Source: Betaproteobacteria bacterium LSUCC0117 (lineage in GTDB: Bacteria; Pseudomonadota; Gammaproteobacteria; Burkholderiales; Burkholderiaceae_C). From it: a stretch of 64,000 bases of DNA. The stretch lies in the NCBI GenBank assembly GCA_030441535.1, contig JAUJFZ010000001.1:462001-526000 (forward strand), read 5' to 3'. Below, in pieces: positions 8,348 through 17,416 of this stretch (position 1 is its first letter; each line of letters starts with the position of its first letter). Below the pieces are notes generated by a model. The model was given only the letters and a program-made list of their open reading frames with translations, was not told the origin of the DNA and searched no databases. The translations under genes and the position numbers were made by a program.

Positions 8348-9774
8348 GCATGCATCAGTCCCGTCCCCTCAAGCGAGCTGCAGCAATCGTGGTGGTGTTG
8401 TTCTTAGCGGGTTGCGCCAGCATGACGCCTACCCAGTCCATTCAAGCCGTCAATGGGGCGACCCAACTATTTGTCGGTGATGCAGTCGATTTGCGCACCA
8501 CAGATGTCGTTCGCCAGGACGCGCGTACCCGCGTTGACGCCCTACTCGAAAAGCCTTTGTCTCAGGCGGATGCCGTGCGCGTCATGTTGCTGAACAGTCC
8601 AGCGTTTCAAACGCTGCTCGCGCAGGGTGTGGCAGATACGGCTGCTGCAGCGCAGGGGGGGCGTATTTTGAATCCCAGCATCAGCATCGAGCGCATGACC
8701 AGCGCCGCCGATGCCGAGCTCACAAGTGTTTTGTCCTTTGGTCTGCTTGATCTTTTGACGTTTCACCAGCGACAGGAAATCGCGGCACACGCCGTCGATG
8801 CAAGCCAGCTGCAATTGGCTGCGGGTGTTGTGCGGGCTGTTGCGCAAGTCAAGCAAGCGTGGGTTTCGGCTGTTGCCGCAGCCGCAGCCGAGGACTATGC
8901 CGGGCAAGTCATGCGCAGTGCTAACGCCAGTGCGACCCTCGCAGCACGTATGCAGCGCACAGGCAACCTCACCGTGCTGGAGCGGAGCTCTCAACAGATG
9001 TATGCAGCAGATGCCGCAGTCAGCCTCGCGGCTACCCGGTACCAGCGCCAGCGTACGCGCGAGGCACTGATTCGACTCCTGGGGTTGCGCCCTGATCAGT
9101 TGGCGAGCTTCAAGCTGCCTAAGCGCTTACCAGCGCTGCCGAAGGCGCCTCGTGCCGTGAATGAGATCAATACCCAATTGGTCACCGCACGGCTCGATGT
9201 GAAATTATCAGCTCTGGCGCTGAAGCACGCCGCAAAAGCCCAAGGGTTGGGGGATATCACGAGTTTCACTGATATCGAATGGGGTATCCGCCAATCCAAA
9301 ACGACTGACCGAGCCGATGGCGCAGTGAGTCGCTCCAGTGGTAACGAGATCAGCATCAAGTTACCGCTGTTTGACTGGGGAGACCTGCAACGCAGTCGTT
9401 TGGCATCGCAAACCTTGGCTGCCATCAATGCATACGAGTCGGCTGTTTTGAATGCCAGCTCGGAGGTGCGTGAAGCCTATGGGGCTTATCGCACCACCTT
9501 TGATATCGCGAAGCACTACACCGAAGAAATTATTCCGGTGCGGCAACTCATGACGGAAGAAAACCAGTACCGCTACAACGGCATGATGATCGGGACTTTG
9601 GAGTTACTGGCCGATGCCCGTATGCAAGTCGGTGTGGTGCAAAGCGCGCTTAAAGCCAGCGAGCAGTTTTGGTTGGCCGAGGCCTCGCTGGCTGAAAGTC
9701 TCATCAGCAGCCCGTCAGGTGGAGTAGCCATCCAAGCGACTGGCGCTTCAACAGCCAATGCGGGAGGTCACTAA
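8344..9774 (+). CDS. TolC-family outer membrane efflux lipoprotein
   Basis: Outer membrane factor of 476 residues. A lipoprotein signal ends in the lipobox LFLAGC (cysteine about residue 22). Two homologous TolC/OEP halves follow, with long Ala/Gln-rich helices and the motif ISIKLPLFDWGDLQRSRLASQ in the second half. It resembles the outer-membrane partners in copper loci (CusC-like, or the channel gene next to copA). The stop shares a base with the multicopper oxidase start. No periplasmic adaptor or RND pump is encoded nearby, so any export partner is elsewhere or absent. Confidence 0.82.
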   Translation: MSMHQSRPLKRAAAIVVVLFLAGCASMTPTQSIQAVNGATQLFVGDAVDLRTTDVVRQDARTRVDALLEKPLSQADAVRVMLLNSPAFQTLLAQGVADTAAAAQGGRILNPSISIERMTSAADAELTSVLSFGLLDLLTFHQRQEIAAHAVDASQLQLAAGVVRAVAQVKQAWVSAVAAAAAEDYAGQVMRSANASATLAARMQRTGNLTVLERSSQQMYAADAAVSLAATRYQRQRTREALIRLLGLRPDQLASFKLPKRLPALPKAPRAVNEINTQLVTARLDVKLSALALKHAAKAQGLGDITSFTDIEWGIRQSKTTDRADGAVSRSSGNEISIKLPLFDWGDLQRSRLASQTLAAINAYESAVLNASSEVREAYGAYRTTFDIAKHYTEEIIPVRQLMTEENQYRYNGMMIGTLELLADARMQVGVVQSALKASEQFWLAEASLAESLISSPSGGVAIQATGASTANAGGH

Positions 9775-11228
9775 TGATGACCTCCAAACAACCTACAAGT
9801 GAGTCTCAGCCCATGTTAGAAGCACGACGTCGATTTTTACAATTTGCTGGTGTCAGTGGTGGCGCGGTTGCTGCCGCAGCCGTGTCGCCTGTTGCCATGG
9901 CTGCATTGCCGGAGTTGGTGACCCAACCATCCCCAGATTCCATGCCGCCGCTGGTGCCCTCAACAGGACGCGATTACAACCCCGTTTTGACGATCAACGG
10001 GTGGACACTACCGTGGCGCATGCGTGAGGGTGTGAAGGAGTTCCACCTCGTGGCGGAACCGGTAGTGCGTGAAATGGCGCCCGGTTTCAAAGCCCACTTG
10101 TGGGGCTACAACGGGCAGTCGCCCGGCCCAACTATTGAGGTCGTAGAGGGTGACCGTGTGCGCATTTATGTGACCAATCGTTTGCCTGAGCACACGAGCG
10201 TGCACTGGCATGGACAGCGCTTGCCCAATGGTATGGACGGTGTGACTGGTCTCAACCAGAAGGCTATCCCGCCAGGCAAAACCTTTGTGTACGAGTTTGT
10301 GGCACGTCGCCCCGGAACCTTTATGTACCATCCGCACGCGGATGAGATGACTCAGATGGCCATGGGCATGATGGGCTCGTGGGTGACACATCCCCGTGAG
10401 AAGCACCCGTTGATTGAACCGGTAGACCGCGATTTCTGCTTTTTGTTGAACAGTTATGACATAGAGCCGGGCGCCTACACGCCCAAAATCATGACGATGC
10501 TGAACTTCAATTTGTGGTCATGGAACAGTCGTTTATTCCCTGGTATCGACAGTTTCAACGTTCGTAAAGGCGACCGCGTGCGGATGCGTATCGGTAACCT
10601 CACCATGACGAACCACCCGATCCATGTCCACGGCCATGAGTTTGAGGTCAGCGGCACCGATGGTGGCCCAACACCGAAGGCTGGACGTTGGCCAGAGGTG
10701 ACCACGGACATCGCGGTGGGGCAGATGCGACAAATCGAGTTCATCGCCGACGAGTTAGGTGACTGGGCGATGCACTGCCATAAGAGTCACCACACCATGA
10801 ATGCCATGGGTCACGACGTCCCAACGATGATTGGGGTGGATCACCAGGGGTTGACGCGCCAAATTCAAGAATTGTTACCCGAGTACATGGTGATGGGTGA
10901 GCGCGGTATGGCGGATATGACTGAAATGGCGATGCCCATCCCGGAGAATACCGCTCCGATGATGACCGGCGAAGGCCCCTTCGGCTCCGTGGAGATGGGT
11001 GGGATGTTCAGTGTGCTCAAGGTGCGTGATAACCAACCACCGGGTGATTATTCGAACCCTGGTTGGTATGAGCACCCACCGGGGACCGTCGCGTCGGAAT
11101 ATACCGGTGCGATGGCGGAACCCCACAGAGACGCAGGCAAGAAGACCAGTAGCGCCATGCCTTTGGAGCAAGCCGCTGATATTGAAGTGCAGATTCGTAA
11201 ACCCCGGTCGCATCAACATGGCGGCTAA
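9774..11228 (+). CDS. copA: Multicopper oxidase, CopA/PcoA-like
   Basis: Periplasmic multicopper oxidase of 484 residues that oxidises Cu(I) to the less toxic Cu(II). It has a Tat-type signal (RRRFLQFAG at 18-26). All four copper-ligand motifs are visible: HWHGQRLPNGMDG, HPHADEMTQMAMGMMG, HPIHVHGHEFEVSG and HCHKSHHTMNAMGH. A Met/His-rich C-terminal segment (GERGMADMTEMAMP) may bind additional copper. Shorter than classical CopA (about 600 residues); the middle Met-rich insert is missing. The start overlaps the TolC-like gene stop and the cupredoxin gene follows after 29 bases. Confidence 0.87.
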   Translation: MMTSKQPTSESQPMLEARRRFLQFAGVSGGAVAAAAVSPVAMAALPELVTQPSPDSMPPLVPSTGRDYNPVLTINGWTLPWRMREGVKEFHLVAEPVVREMAPGFKAHLWGYNGQSPGPTIEVVEGDRVRIYVTNRLPEHTSVHWHGQRLPNGMDGVTGLNQKAIPPGKTFVYEFVARRPGTFMYHPHADEMTQMAMGMMGSWVTHPREKHPLIEPVDRDFCFLLNSYDIEPGAYTPKIMTMLNFNLWSWNSRLFPGIDSFNVRKGDRVRMRIGNLTMTNHPIHVHGHEFEVSGTDGGPTPKAGRWPEVTTDIAVGQMRQIEFIADELGDWAMHCHKSHHTMNAMGHDVPTMIGVDHQGLTRQIQELLPEYMVMGERGMADMTEMAMPIPENTAPMMTGEGPFGSVEMGGMFSVLKVRDNQPPGDYSNPGWYEHPPGTVASEYTGAMAEPHRDAGKKTSSAMPLEQAADIEVQIRKPRSHQHGG

Positions 11229-11257
11229 GTCTTTATTTTTTAAAAAAGGAACTCATC

Positions 11258-11752
11258 ATGACAAGAACAGTGAAATCCATCACCCGTGTTAGCTTGATCG
11301 CCGCCAGCGTTGCGCTTGCAAGCGCGACCGCATGGGCCAGCGGCACGCATGCGCACAGCCATAGCGACGGGCATGGCGCCAGTGTTATTGGTCAGCCAGG
11401 GAAGGCTTCTAAGGTCAGTCGCACCATCAACGTCGACATGACGGATAACATGCGTTTTACGCCCGCAAACCTGACGGTCAAGAAGGGGGAGACGGTTCGT
11501 TTGTTAGTTAAAAACAGCGGCAAGCTCAAGCATGAGTTGGTACTTGGGACGCCGCAGGATTTGGCTGATCATTACAAGCAAATGCTTAAATTTCCAGGTA
11601 TGGTCCACGAAGATCCGCAAATGGTCAGCGTAGATCCTGGGGCGACTGGTGAAATCATTTGGGCCTTTGATCGTGCGGGTGTCGTAGACTTCGCTTGTTT
11701 GCAGCCGGGGCATTTTGATGCGGGTATGGTCGGCAAAGTCGCCGTTAAGTAA
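11258..11752 (+). CDS. Periplasmic cupredoxin, copper-resistance type
   Basis: Blue-copper protein of 164 residues with a signal peptide (cleavage near ATAWA) and a His-rich start to the mature chain (GTHAHSHSDGHG). The type I copper site is visible: His in KHELVLG, then Cys, His and Met in CLQPGHFDAGM. Proteins of this type sit beside copA-like oxidases and take part in periplasmic copper handling. A-rich bases followed by AGGA precede the start. Co-oriented with the upstream oxidase and the CusF-like gene 16 bases downstream. Confidence 0.85.
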   Translation: MTRTVKSITRVSLIAASVALASATAWASGTHAHSHSDGHGASVIGQPGKASKVSRTINVDMTDNMRFTPANLTVKKGETVRLLVKNSGKLKHELVLGTPQDLADHYKQMLKFPGMVHEDPQMVSVDPGATGEIIWAFDRAGVVDFACLQPGHFDAGMVGKVAVK

Positions 11753-11768
11753 TCGAAGGAAACAGAAT

Positions 11769-12080
11769 ATGAAATCAATCAAATTCTCTTTTGGGTACAC
11801 CTTGTATGGCTTAGCCGCGACCGCTGTGTTACTTGCCACGTCCTACGCCCAAGCGGGCGACATGACCAACGGTGTTGTCAAACGGGTGGATACAGCCAAC
11901 GGTAAATTAACCATCAAGCACGAGGAGATCGTTAATTTAGACATGCCGGGCATGACCATGGTGTTTGACCTCAAAGACAAAACAGCCGCAGGTCGATTTG
12001 TTCCGGGGGATGCTGTGAAATTTTCAGTGGAACTTGAGGGCAATACGATGGTGATTACCCAGATTGAAGCGTCAAAGTAA
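11769..12080 (+). CDS. CusF-like periplasmic copper-binding protein
   Basis: 103-residue exported protein with a signal peptide ending near YAQA. The mature domain carries the CusF pattern GVVKRVDTANGKLTIKHE, then NLDMPGMTMVF, whose methionines bind Cu(I), and a closing beta strand VKFSVELEGN. It would act as a periplasmic copper chaperone. I chose the ATG at 11769, with GAAGGAA upstream, over an in-frame ATG at 11715 inside the cupredoxin gene. Last gene of the copper block. Confidence 0.85.
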   Translation: MKSIKFSFGYTLYGLAATAVLLATSYAQAGDMTNGVVKRVDTANGKLTIKHEEIVNLDMPGMTMVFDLKDKTAAGRFVPGDAVKFSVELEGNTMVITQIEASK

Positions 12081-12549
12081 CTTGCGATAATCAGGCTGGG
12101 TTCAGCACCACTGTTGCCACTTTCAATGTGGCGGCGAAGCTGACCCGAGCCAAGTAGAGCCACAGCAACGGCATTTCCAGTAATGCCCAGGCCGGTCGTT
12201 ACAGCTAGCAGTTGGGGCTTCTTTGTTGATCGGCAACAACTGCCCTCAGACTAAAAATCAGATCAAAGCGCAGATTGCGACTTGCACGGTTTGTGTAATT
12301 TGAGATTGTTCCGGATGACCGAAAACGAGGAGACTGTATCCCTCCAAGGAGAGCAATCAGAGCCCGTCCAGAATGGCCGGACTCTGGGAAAATCGGTTGA
12401 CTTTTTGAGGATCAGGAGGCGGTCGATGGATCGAAATGAGGATTCCATCTCTATGCCAATGGGTAATGAGACTACTGATAACGCGGTAAATCGCGTACTG
12501 CCGCAAATGCAGCAAACCGCGCAACGCCTCCGCAAGTTGCTATGGAAGA
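12081..12549. other. Intergenic junction right of the copper block
   Basis: About 470 bases with no convincing gene. It contains copy B of the dispersed repeat (12340-12410). Beyond the repeat the sequence diverges from copy A. The reverse-strand acyl-CoA dehydrogenase gene ends at 12550. I see no terminator with a clear T-run after the CusF-like gene. Confidence 0.5.
12340..12410. repeat. Dispersed repeat, copy B (right of copper block)
   Basis: 71 bases closely matching 7454-7524 and the matching part of 62121-62225, same orientation, including the stem formed by CAGAGCCCG and CGGACTCTG (one mismatch) and the shared tail CGGTTGACTTTTTGAGG. Together with copy A it brackets the copper genes as direct repeats. 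Confidence 0.8.
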
Positions 12550-13710
12550 TTAGTGGAATGGATCGAAGTTAATTGCGCCATTTTTGAGCACAGCTTTTGC
12601 AATAACGCTTCGGTGAATCTCGCTTGTGCCATCATAAATGCGGTAGATCCTTGCATCACGGTAATATCGCTCGATGGGTAAATCTTTGCAGTACCCCATG
12701 CCACCGAAAATTTGAACAGCGCGGTCGACGACCCGACCCAAGGTCTCTGCTGCATGAACTTTTACCATGCTAATTTCGACACGGGCATCATGGCCCTCGT
12801 CCAGCAGACATGCAGCACGATAAACCATCCACCGCGCAGCGTTGATCTCGATCACGCTGTCTGCGAGCATTTGTTGGATCATCTGAAAATCGCCGATTGA
12901 TTTCCCGAATTGGCGCCGCTCACGCGCCCAATCGAACATGCTCTCACAAATGTGAGTCGCTTTACCAACAGCCCGCGCGCCAACTTGGGCGAGACGGACG
13001 ACGTTCAGGGCCCCCATGGCCAGCTTGAAGCCCTGACCGGGGGCACCCAATAAGGCATCCTCCTCCAGGGGGACCTCGTCAAAAAACAATTCGACATGAG
13101 GGGTACCGCGTAACCCCATCATCGGTTGATCTTTACCGACAGTAAATCCCGGCAAGCCTTTATCCACCATGAAAAGCGAGATCTCGTTTTCATCCGTCTT
13201 GGCGGAGACAAGAAAAAAGTCACTCCAGAGACCATCGCTGATAAAGTGCTTTGCACCACTCAGACGCCAACCCGCCGAAGTTTTCACGGCGCGGGTGCTG
13301 ATACCCCCGGCGTCGGACCCCGCACCAGGCTCTGTGATTGCGATCGAACACGTACGCGTCCCAGCAACCGTTGGTGCTAACCACCGCTCAATCTGCCTAC
13401 CCTGACAATGCAACAGTGGTTCATATACATTACCGAAGGCTCGGCGTATCAGAATATCTGTGGTCCGTCCAAACTGCTCTTCACACAAAATACGGTCAAA
13501 GTGACTCAAGCCGCCGCCGCCATGAGCCTCGGGTATGTTGAAGGCATAAAAACCAAGGGCCTTGCCTTTCGCATGAATGGAATGCGCTTGAGCATCTGGC
13601 AGGCTACCCGACGCTTCTACCAGCTCCTCAAGGGGCTTGAGTTCTTCTGTGATGAAACGGCGAATGGTCTTGACCATCAAATGTTGATCGCTACTTAACG
13701 AAAAGTTCAT
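12550..13710 (-). CDS. Acyl-CoA dehydrogenase
   Basis: FAD-dependent acyl-CoA dehydrogenase of 386 residues, full family length. The FAD-binding signature AITEPGAGSDAGG is near 125-137, the flavin-shielding segment RLSGAKHFISDG near 150-160, and the C-terminal signature QIFGGMGYCKDLPIERYYRDARI is complete. The segment carrying the usual catalytic glutamate in medium-chain enzymes reads IYDGTSEIHR, with Asp in that place, as in some other subfamilies. Substrate unknown; the neighbours (CoA-transferase, MaoC) suggest a branched or functionalised short-chain acyl-CoA. Lies 9 bases downstream of the livK-caiB pseudogene. Confidence 0.88.
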   Translation of the reverse strand: MNFSLSSDQHLMVKTIRRFITEELKPLEELVEASGSLPDAQAHSIHAKGKALGFYAFNIPEAHGGGGLSHFDRILCEEQFGRTTDILIRRAFGNVYEPLLHCQGRQIERWLAPTVAGTRTCSIAITEPGAGSDAGGISTRAVKTSAGWRLSGAKHFISDGLWSDFFLVSAKTDENEISLFMVDKGLPGFTVGKDQPMMGLRGTPHVELFFDEVPLEEDALLGAPGQGFKLAMGALNVVRLAQVGARAVGKATHICESMFDWARERRQFGKSIGDFQMIQQMLADSVIEINAARWMVYRAACLLDEGHDARVEISMVKVHAAETLGRVVDRAVQIFGGMGYCKDLPIERYYRDARIYRIYDGTSEIHRSVIAKAVLKNGAINFDPFH

Positions 13711-13719
13711 CTTGTCGTT

Positions 13720-14405
13720 TTATCTTTTATACAAAACACCAGCTGATTCGAGCTCTGCGATTTCAGCATCGGAGGAACCCAGAGATGCTGCAACAGTCGC
13801 GTTATCTGCCCCGATATCCGGTGCGACTTTTTGCATAGGCGCGTTGGTGTCGCAGTCTGAAAACCGAAACGGCAAATTAGGAAACCGTAGCGTTCCGTAA
13901 CGTGGATGTGCTTGCTGAAGAATCATTCCGCGTACCTGTATCTGCGGGTCATTAATGACTTCATCGATGTACTGCACCTTAGCGCTCGGAACATCAATGT
14001 CGTCCCACAGCGTGAGGACCTCAGCGACGTATCTGTTGCTGACCTAGGATTTAACCGTAGCCGGAACTTCTTCTCCATTGGTGTTTCTCCCGTTAAGGCT
14101 GCGGAAACGTAGGTCAGCTCCAAATACTGCAGGCCCACCGTTTTTCTCCAGCATGTTAGCAAAACGCATCCGGTTGTGTTTGCGCGTACCAAGATGCGTG
14201 TCGATTTTGCGCCCCAGAATACCGCCAGCGGTATTGATTTCGGCAACAGCGAGTCTGACCCCGTTGTCGTAATTGGTACCAGCGGTTGTGCCAGAACCAG
14301 AAAGTTCAACAATGCCAAAAATTGGAATAGGTTGTGCGATAGCGCTGACATAAGCACCTACGAGTGCCAAGGCAGCTACTGCAATGCGAATTGATTTTTT
14401 TTCAT
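13720..14405 (-). pseudogene. Chimeric pseudogene: livK-type N-terminus joined to CaiB C-terminal half
   Basis: From an ATG at 14405 (GAAGGAG upstream) the reverse strand encodes an ABC-type amino-acid binding protein start: signal peptide, then PIPIFGIVELSGSG and GVRLAVAEINTAGGILGRKI. An 8-A tract right after the ATG puts the signal peptide out of frame; nine A would restore it. Near 14190 the sequence switches in frame to a CaiB/BaiF CoA-transferase (NGGPAVFGADLRFRSLNGRN). A TAG at 14046-14044 stands where the paralogue at 15303-16526 has Trp, after which the CaiB frame continues to the natural end (VPSAKVQYIDEVINDPQIQ). So a deletion fused two genes, and a frameshift and a nonsense codon silenced the product. 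Confidence 0.85.
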
Positions 14406-14457
14406 GTTGTCTCCTTCAGCCTGTTAATGATTTACCAACCACTTCGATTCAAGCCTT

Positions 14458-15306
14458 TCAATTCAAAGGAACTGTGAGCTCTCGAATGACTTTAGAGGTG
14501 TCAGGGCGCACACCCCGCCACCAAGAAAATGCTTCTGCAGCCTGTTCTGCCAACATACCTACGCCATCAGCGAGATGTTTCACGCCAGAGCTTTTTGCCA
14601 GCTGCAAGAATGGGGTTAACCCCTTGGCATATGCCAACTCATAAGCCAGCGATTCAGCCCCAAACACAGTGGTTGATATGGCTGGTAACTCGTTTCGCAA
14701 ACTGGCTGAGGTGGCATTGAATATGACATCGAACTGCATACCGGCAAGTGCTGAAAACGGCAACGCACTGACTTGGTTTTGTTGCGTTTGATTTTTCTCA
14801 GCAATACGCTTTAATTCTTGCGCTTTAGACAGCGTGCGATTGGCGATGACCAATAATTCTGGTGCTTCATACAGAAACGGAAGCAATGCACCACGCGCTG
14901 CCCCACCGGCTCCAAGCAACAGAACTCTTTTGTCTTTGAGTTGATGTTTCAAGTTATGAACAACATCCCGAACCAGCCCGACGCCGTCAAAATTCTCGGC
15001 AATGACTTCATCGCCTGCAAACGATAGTGCGTTTGCAGCCCCCGCAAGTTCAGCCGCTGGCGAACGTTTGCTTGCGTATTGAAAGGCATCCAACTTGAAT
15101 GGGGCTGTGATGTTGATGCCCCTACCACCAGCTTTTCTGAACTGATCAACCGTTTCCTTGAAACCACCTAAGGGTCCTAAGATTTTTGTGTACTCAATGT
15201 CTTGCTGCGTACTACTTGCAAAACTCATGTGAATGAAGGGCGACTTAGAAAAATCGATGGGGTTGCCAATTACTGCATATTTATCAGTCATTGCTTTCTC
15301 ACTCAC
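14458..15306 (-). CDS. Shikimate dehydrogenase-like NADP oxidoreductase
   Basis: AroE-family protein of 282 residues. Visible are the substrate-site start NPIDFSKSP (SxS motif), the catalytic lysine segment NITAPFKLDAF, and the dinucleotide motif GAGGAARG near 127-134. The usual NTDG substrate motif reads NFDG; the catalytic Asp is kept but Thr is Phe, which hints at a substrate other than shikimate. It starts with ATG overlapping the CaiB gene stop (ATGA) within a catabolic operon, not an aromatic biosynthesis locus, which supports a catabolic role similar to quinate/shikimate-type or 2-hydroxy-acid oxidoreductases. True shikimate dehydrogenase remains possible. Confidence 0.75.
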   Translation of the reverse strand: MSEKAMTDKYAVIGNPIDFSKSPFIHMSFASSTQQDIEYTKILGPLGGFKETVDQFRKAGGRGINITAPFKLDAFQYASKRSPAAELAGAANALSFAGDEVIAENFDGVGLVRDVVHNLKHQLKDKRVLLLGAGGAARGALLPFLYEAPELLVIANRTLSKAQELKRIAEKNQTQQNQVSALPFSALAGMQFDVIFNATSASLRNELPAISTTVFGAESLAYELAYAKGLTPFLQLAKSSGVKHLADGVGMLAEQAAEAFSWWRGVRPDTSKVIRELTVPLN

Positions 15307-16526
15307 TCAGAGAACAAAACACCATCGCTTTGCATGGCGAGGATCTGTTCATTTGAATATCCCAACTTCTGCGCAACCTCGACATTGTGTTGCCCCATAT
15401 CAGGCGCCACTTTTTGCATAGGCGCATTGGTGTCGCAATCTGAGAATCGGAACGGCAAATTTGGCAAACGCAATTTGCCAAATTTAGGATGCTCTTGCTC
15501 CAAAATCATGCCACGTGCTTGAATTTGCGGGTCGTTGATCACTTCGTCGATCCGCTGCACCTTGGCACTTGGAATGTCTATGCCATCCAGCAATGCCAGC
15601 ACTTCTGAAACGGTTCGCGCGGCCACCCAAGGTTTCACCGCATCCAGAATTTCGACCCGCGCTTGGTTGCGACCATTCAACGTTTGAAATCTGGTGTCAG
15701 CACCAAACCCTGCAGGGCCTCCATGCGCTTCGATCAACTGCGCGAAGCGAATCCAGGCATCGTCGACTTGCGCTGCAATGACCAAATCACCATCCTTTGC
15801 ACGGAATACGCCGTACAAAGTGGATGTGGGCATGTCGTGACCTGTTTGCACAGGCACCACCGTTCCGCCTGACAAGGTGTAGCACTGAACCGCATATTCG
15901 TGCATCGACACCAGCGTGTCATACAACGCCATGTCGATGTGTTGACCTCTGCTCGAAGTCACGCGACCCAAGAGCGCTGCGTTGATGGCAGCAACCGCGT
16001 GGATGCCGGTGTACATGTCACCCAAAGAAATGCGCAGCAAAGGAGGGGACTCACCCGGTGAACCCACCATTTGCATGATGCCGCTTTTGGCTTCTGCAAT
16101 CAGTCCAAACCCAGCACGGTGTGCGTCAGGACCAGTGTGGCCATACGCAGAGATCGAGCAATAGACCAACTTGGGGTTGCGCGCAGACAACTCTTTGTAA
16201 CCTAAACCCAATTTTTCAAGTGCACCTGGGCGGTAGTTTTCGATGAACACATCCGCGCTGTCGCACAGCTTTTGCATGAACTCTTTGCCGCGTGGGTCTC
16301 GCATGTTGACACTCACGCCTTCTTTGCCCATGTTGAGCTGCAGAAAGTACCCACTTTGTTGGTCATCCAACACATGCGCGTGTTGGCGGCCTGCGTCCCC
16401 TGAACCTGGGCGCTCCACTTTGATCACCTCTGCGCCCATAGCTGCCAAACAACGCCCCACATACGGGCCAGCTAAGAAGTGGCTGTAGTCAATGACCCGC
16501 ATGCCTTTGAGTGGTAAGTCTTGCAT
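15303..16526 (-). CDS. CaiB/BaiF family CoA-transferase
   Basis: Class III CoA-transferase of 407 residues. It starts MQDLPLKGMRVIDYSHFLAG; the segment GAEVIKVERPGSGD is the family signature, the catalytic Asp is expected in LSLGDMYTGIHA-type sequence near 178, and FIENYRPGALEKLGLGY is the CoA-binding region. The ATG at 16526 overlaps the MaoC gene stop, so I prefer it to an upstream ATG inside that gene. It moves CoA between a carboxylic acid and an acyl-CoA donor. A damaged paralogue of its C-terminal half lies at 13720-14405. Confidence 0.88.
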   Translation of the reverse strand: MQDLPLKGMRVIDYSHFLAGPYVGRCLAAMGAEVIKVERPGSGDAGRQHAHVLDDQQSGYFLQLNMGKEGVSVNMRDPRGKEFMQKLCDSADVFIENYRPGALEKLGLGYKELSARNPKLVYCSISAYGHTGPDAHRAGFGLIAEAKSGIMQMVGSPGESPPLLRISLGDMYTGIHAVAAINAALLGRVTSSRGQHIDMALYDTLVSMHEYAVQCYTLSGGTVVPVQTGHDMPTSTLYGVFRAKDGDLVIAAQVDDAWIRFAQLIEAHGGPAGFGADTRFQTLNGRNQARVEILDAVKPWVAARTVSEVLALLDGIDIPSAKVQRIDEVINDPQIQARGMILEQEHPKFGKLRLPNLPFRFSDCDTNAPMQKVAPDMGQHNVEVAQKLGYSNEQILAMQSDGVLFSE

Positions 16527-17011
16527 CAGTATGTTCCTGGGCGACGGGGAATCATGAGGCGATGTTCGCCCTTGTGAACCACTTGTCCGTTTTGATTGAT
16601 TAACTCTGAAGGCAAGATGACAATGCCCCAACCAGGTCGACTCTTACTCGCCCTCAAACCTGTCACCGTGAATTTGACATGTAACATATCGTTGATCTTG
16701 ATGGGCAACAAAAAGTCCCATGTCCAACCGAGTGACATGCCTGGTAAGAAACGGTATTCACTTTGGGTTTTCAACCCATCGGCAATCGAGAGGCCAAACA
16801 ACCCATGCGCCACGCGTGTTCCGAAGGGGGTGGTTTTGGCGTAATCTTCATCGATGTGCACAGGGGTGTAGTCGCCGGTCAAGACAGCGTAGGCATTGAT
16901 GCGTTCTTCCGTCACGTCATAGCTTGGACTGATGCACACATCGCCTTCTTTGGCGTCATCCCAATATTTCTCGGGTGTTTTGAATTCAATGATGGGGGGA
17001 GTGAGTTTCAT
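16526..17011 (-). CDS. MaoC-family dehydratase/hydratase
   Basis: Hot-dog fold protein of 161 residues. The hydratase-2 motif is visible as YAVLTGDYTPVHIDEDYA followed by FGTRVAHGLFGLSIADG, with catalytic Asp and His in D-x(4)-H. It would hydrate or dehydrate an enoyl-CoA. Located between the VOC gene and the CoA-transferase gene with a one-base overlap downstream, so it belongs to the same operon. Confidence 0.85.
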   Translation of the reverse strand: MKLTPPIIEFKTPEKYWDDAKEGDVCISPSYDVTEERINAYAVLTGDYTPVHIDEDYAKTTPFGTRVAHGLFGLSIADGLKTQSEYRFLPGMSLGWTWDFLLPIKINDMLHVKFTVTGLRASKSRPGWGIVILPSELINQNGQVVHKGEHRLMIPRRPGTY

Positions 17012-17014
17012 TTT

Positions 17015-17416
17015 TTATGTCGCGCGTGGGTTAACAGAAAGTGCTTGTGCAACGCTTCCAGGCGCCGCTTGAATCAATTCAACCGCCAAACCATCTGGCA
17101 GTTGCAGCCAATTGCGGCCCTGCGGCAACGGCTTGACACCCCACTTTTGCGCTTCAGCGATGGCACTGTCTAAATCATCCACCATCACGCCCAAATGACC
17201 TAACCATCCACCATCGTTACAGGGTGGCGCTTCGAAGTCAGGCGTTGCCATGAATTGCAATCCACCGAGCGTCCAGTATTGGCGTGGGTCATCGGTGGAG
17301 CCGTCGATTTCTCGTACATCCATGCCGAGCACTTCGTAAAAGAACTTAATGTGCCAATGAATGTCTCTCACCCGAATGGCGACATGTTCTACATAGGCTT
17401 TGTTTAAATAGGTCAT
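17015..17416 (-). CDS. VOC/glyoxalase-family protein
   Basis: 133-residue vicinal-oxygen-chelate protein. The N-terminal HVAIRVRDIHWHIKFFYEVLGMDV is the usual start with a metal-ligand His, and the second half has HLGVMVDDLDSAIAEAQKWG. It may act as an isomerase, epimerase or lyase on a CoA ester or oxo acid. Overlaps the ketopantoate reductase-like gene by four bases. Exact reaction not deducible. Confidence 0.8.
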   Translation of the reverse strand: MTYLNKAYVEHVAIRVRDIHWHIKFFYEVLGMDVREIDGSTDDPRQYWTLGGLQFMATPDFEAPPCNDGGWLGHLGVMVDDLDSAIAEAQKWGVKPLPQGRNWLQLPDGLAVELIQAAPGSVAQALSVNPRAT

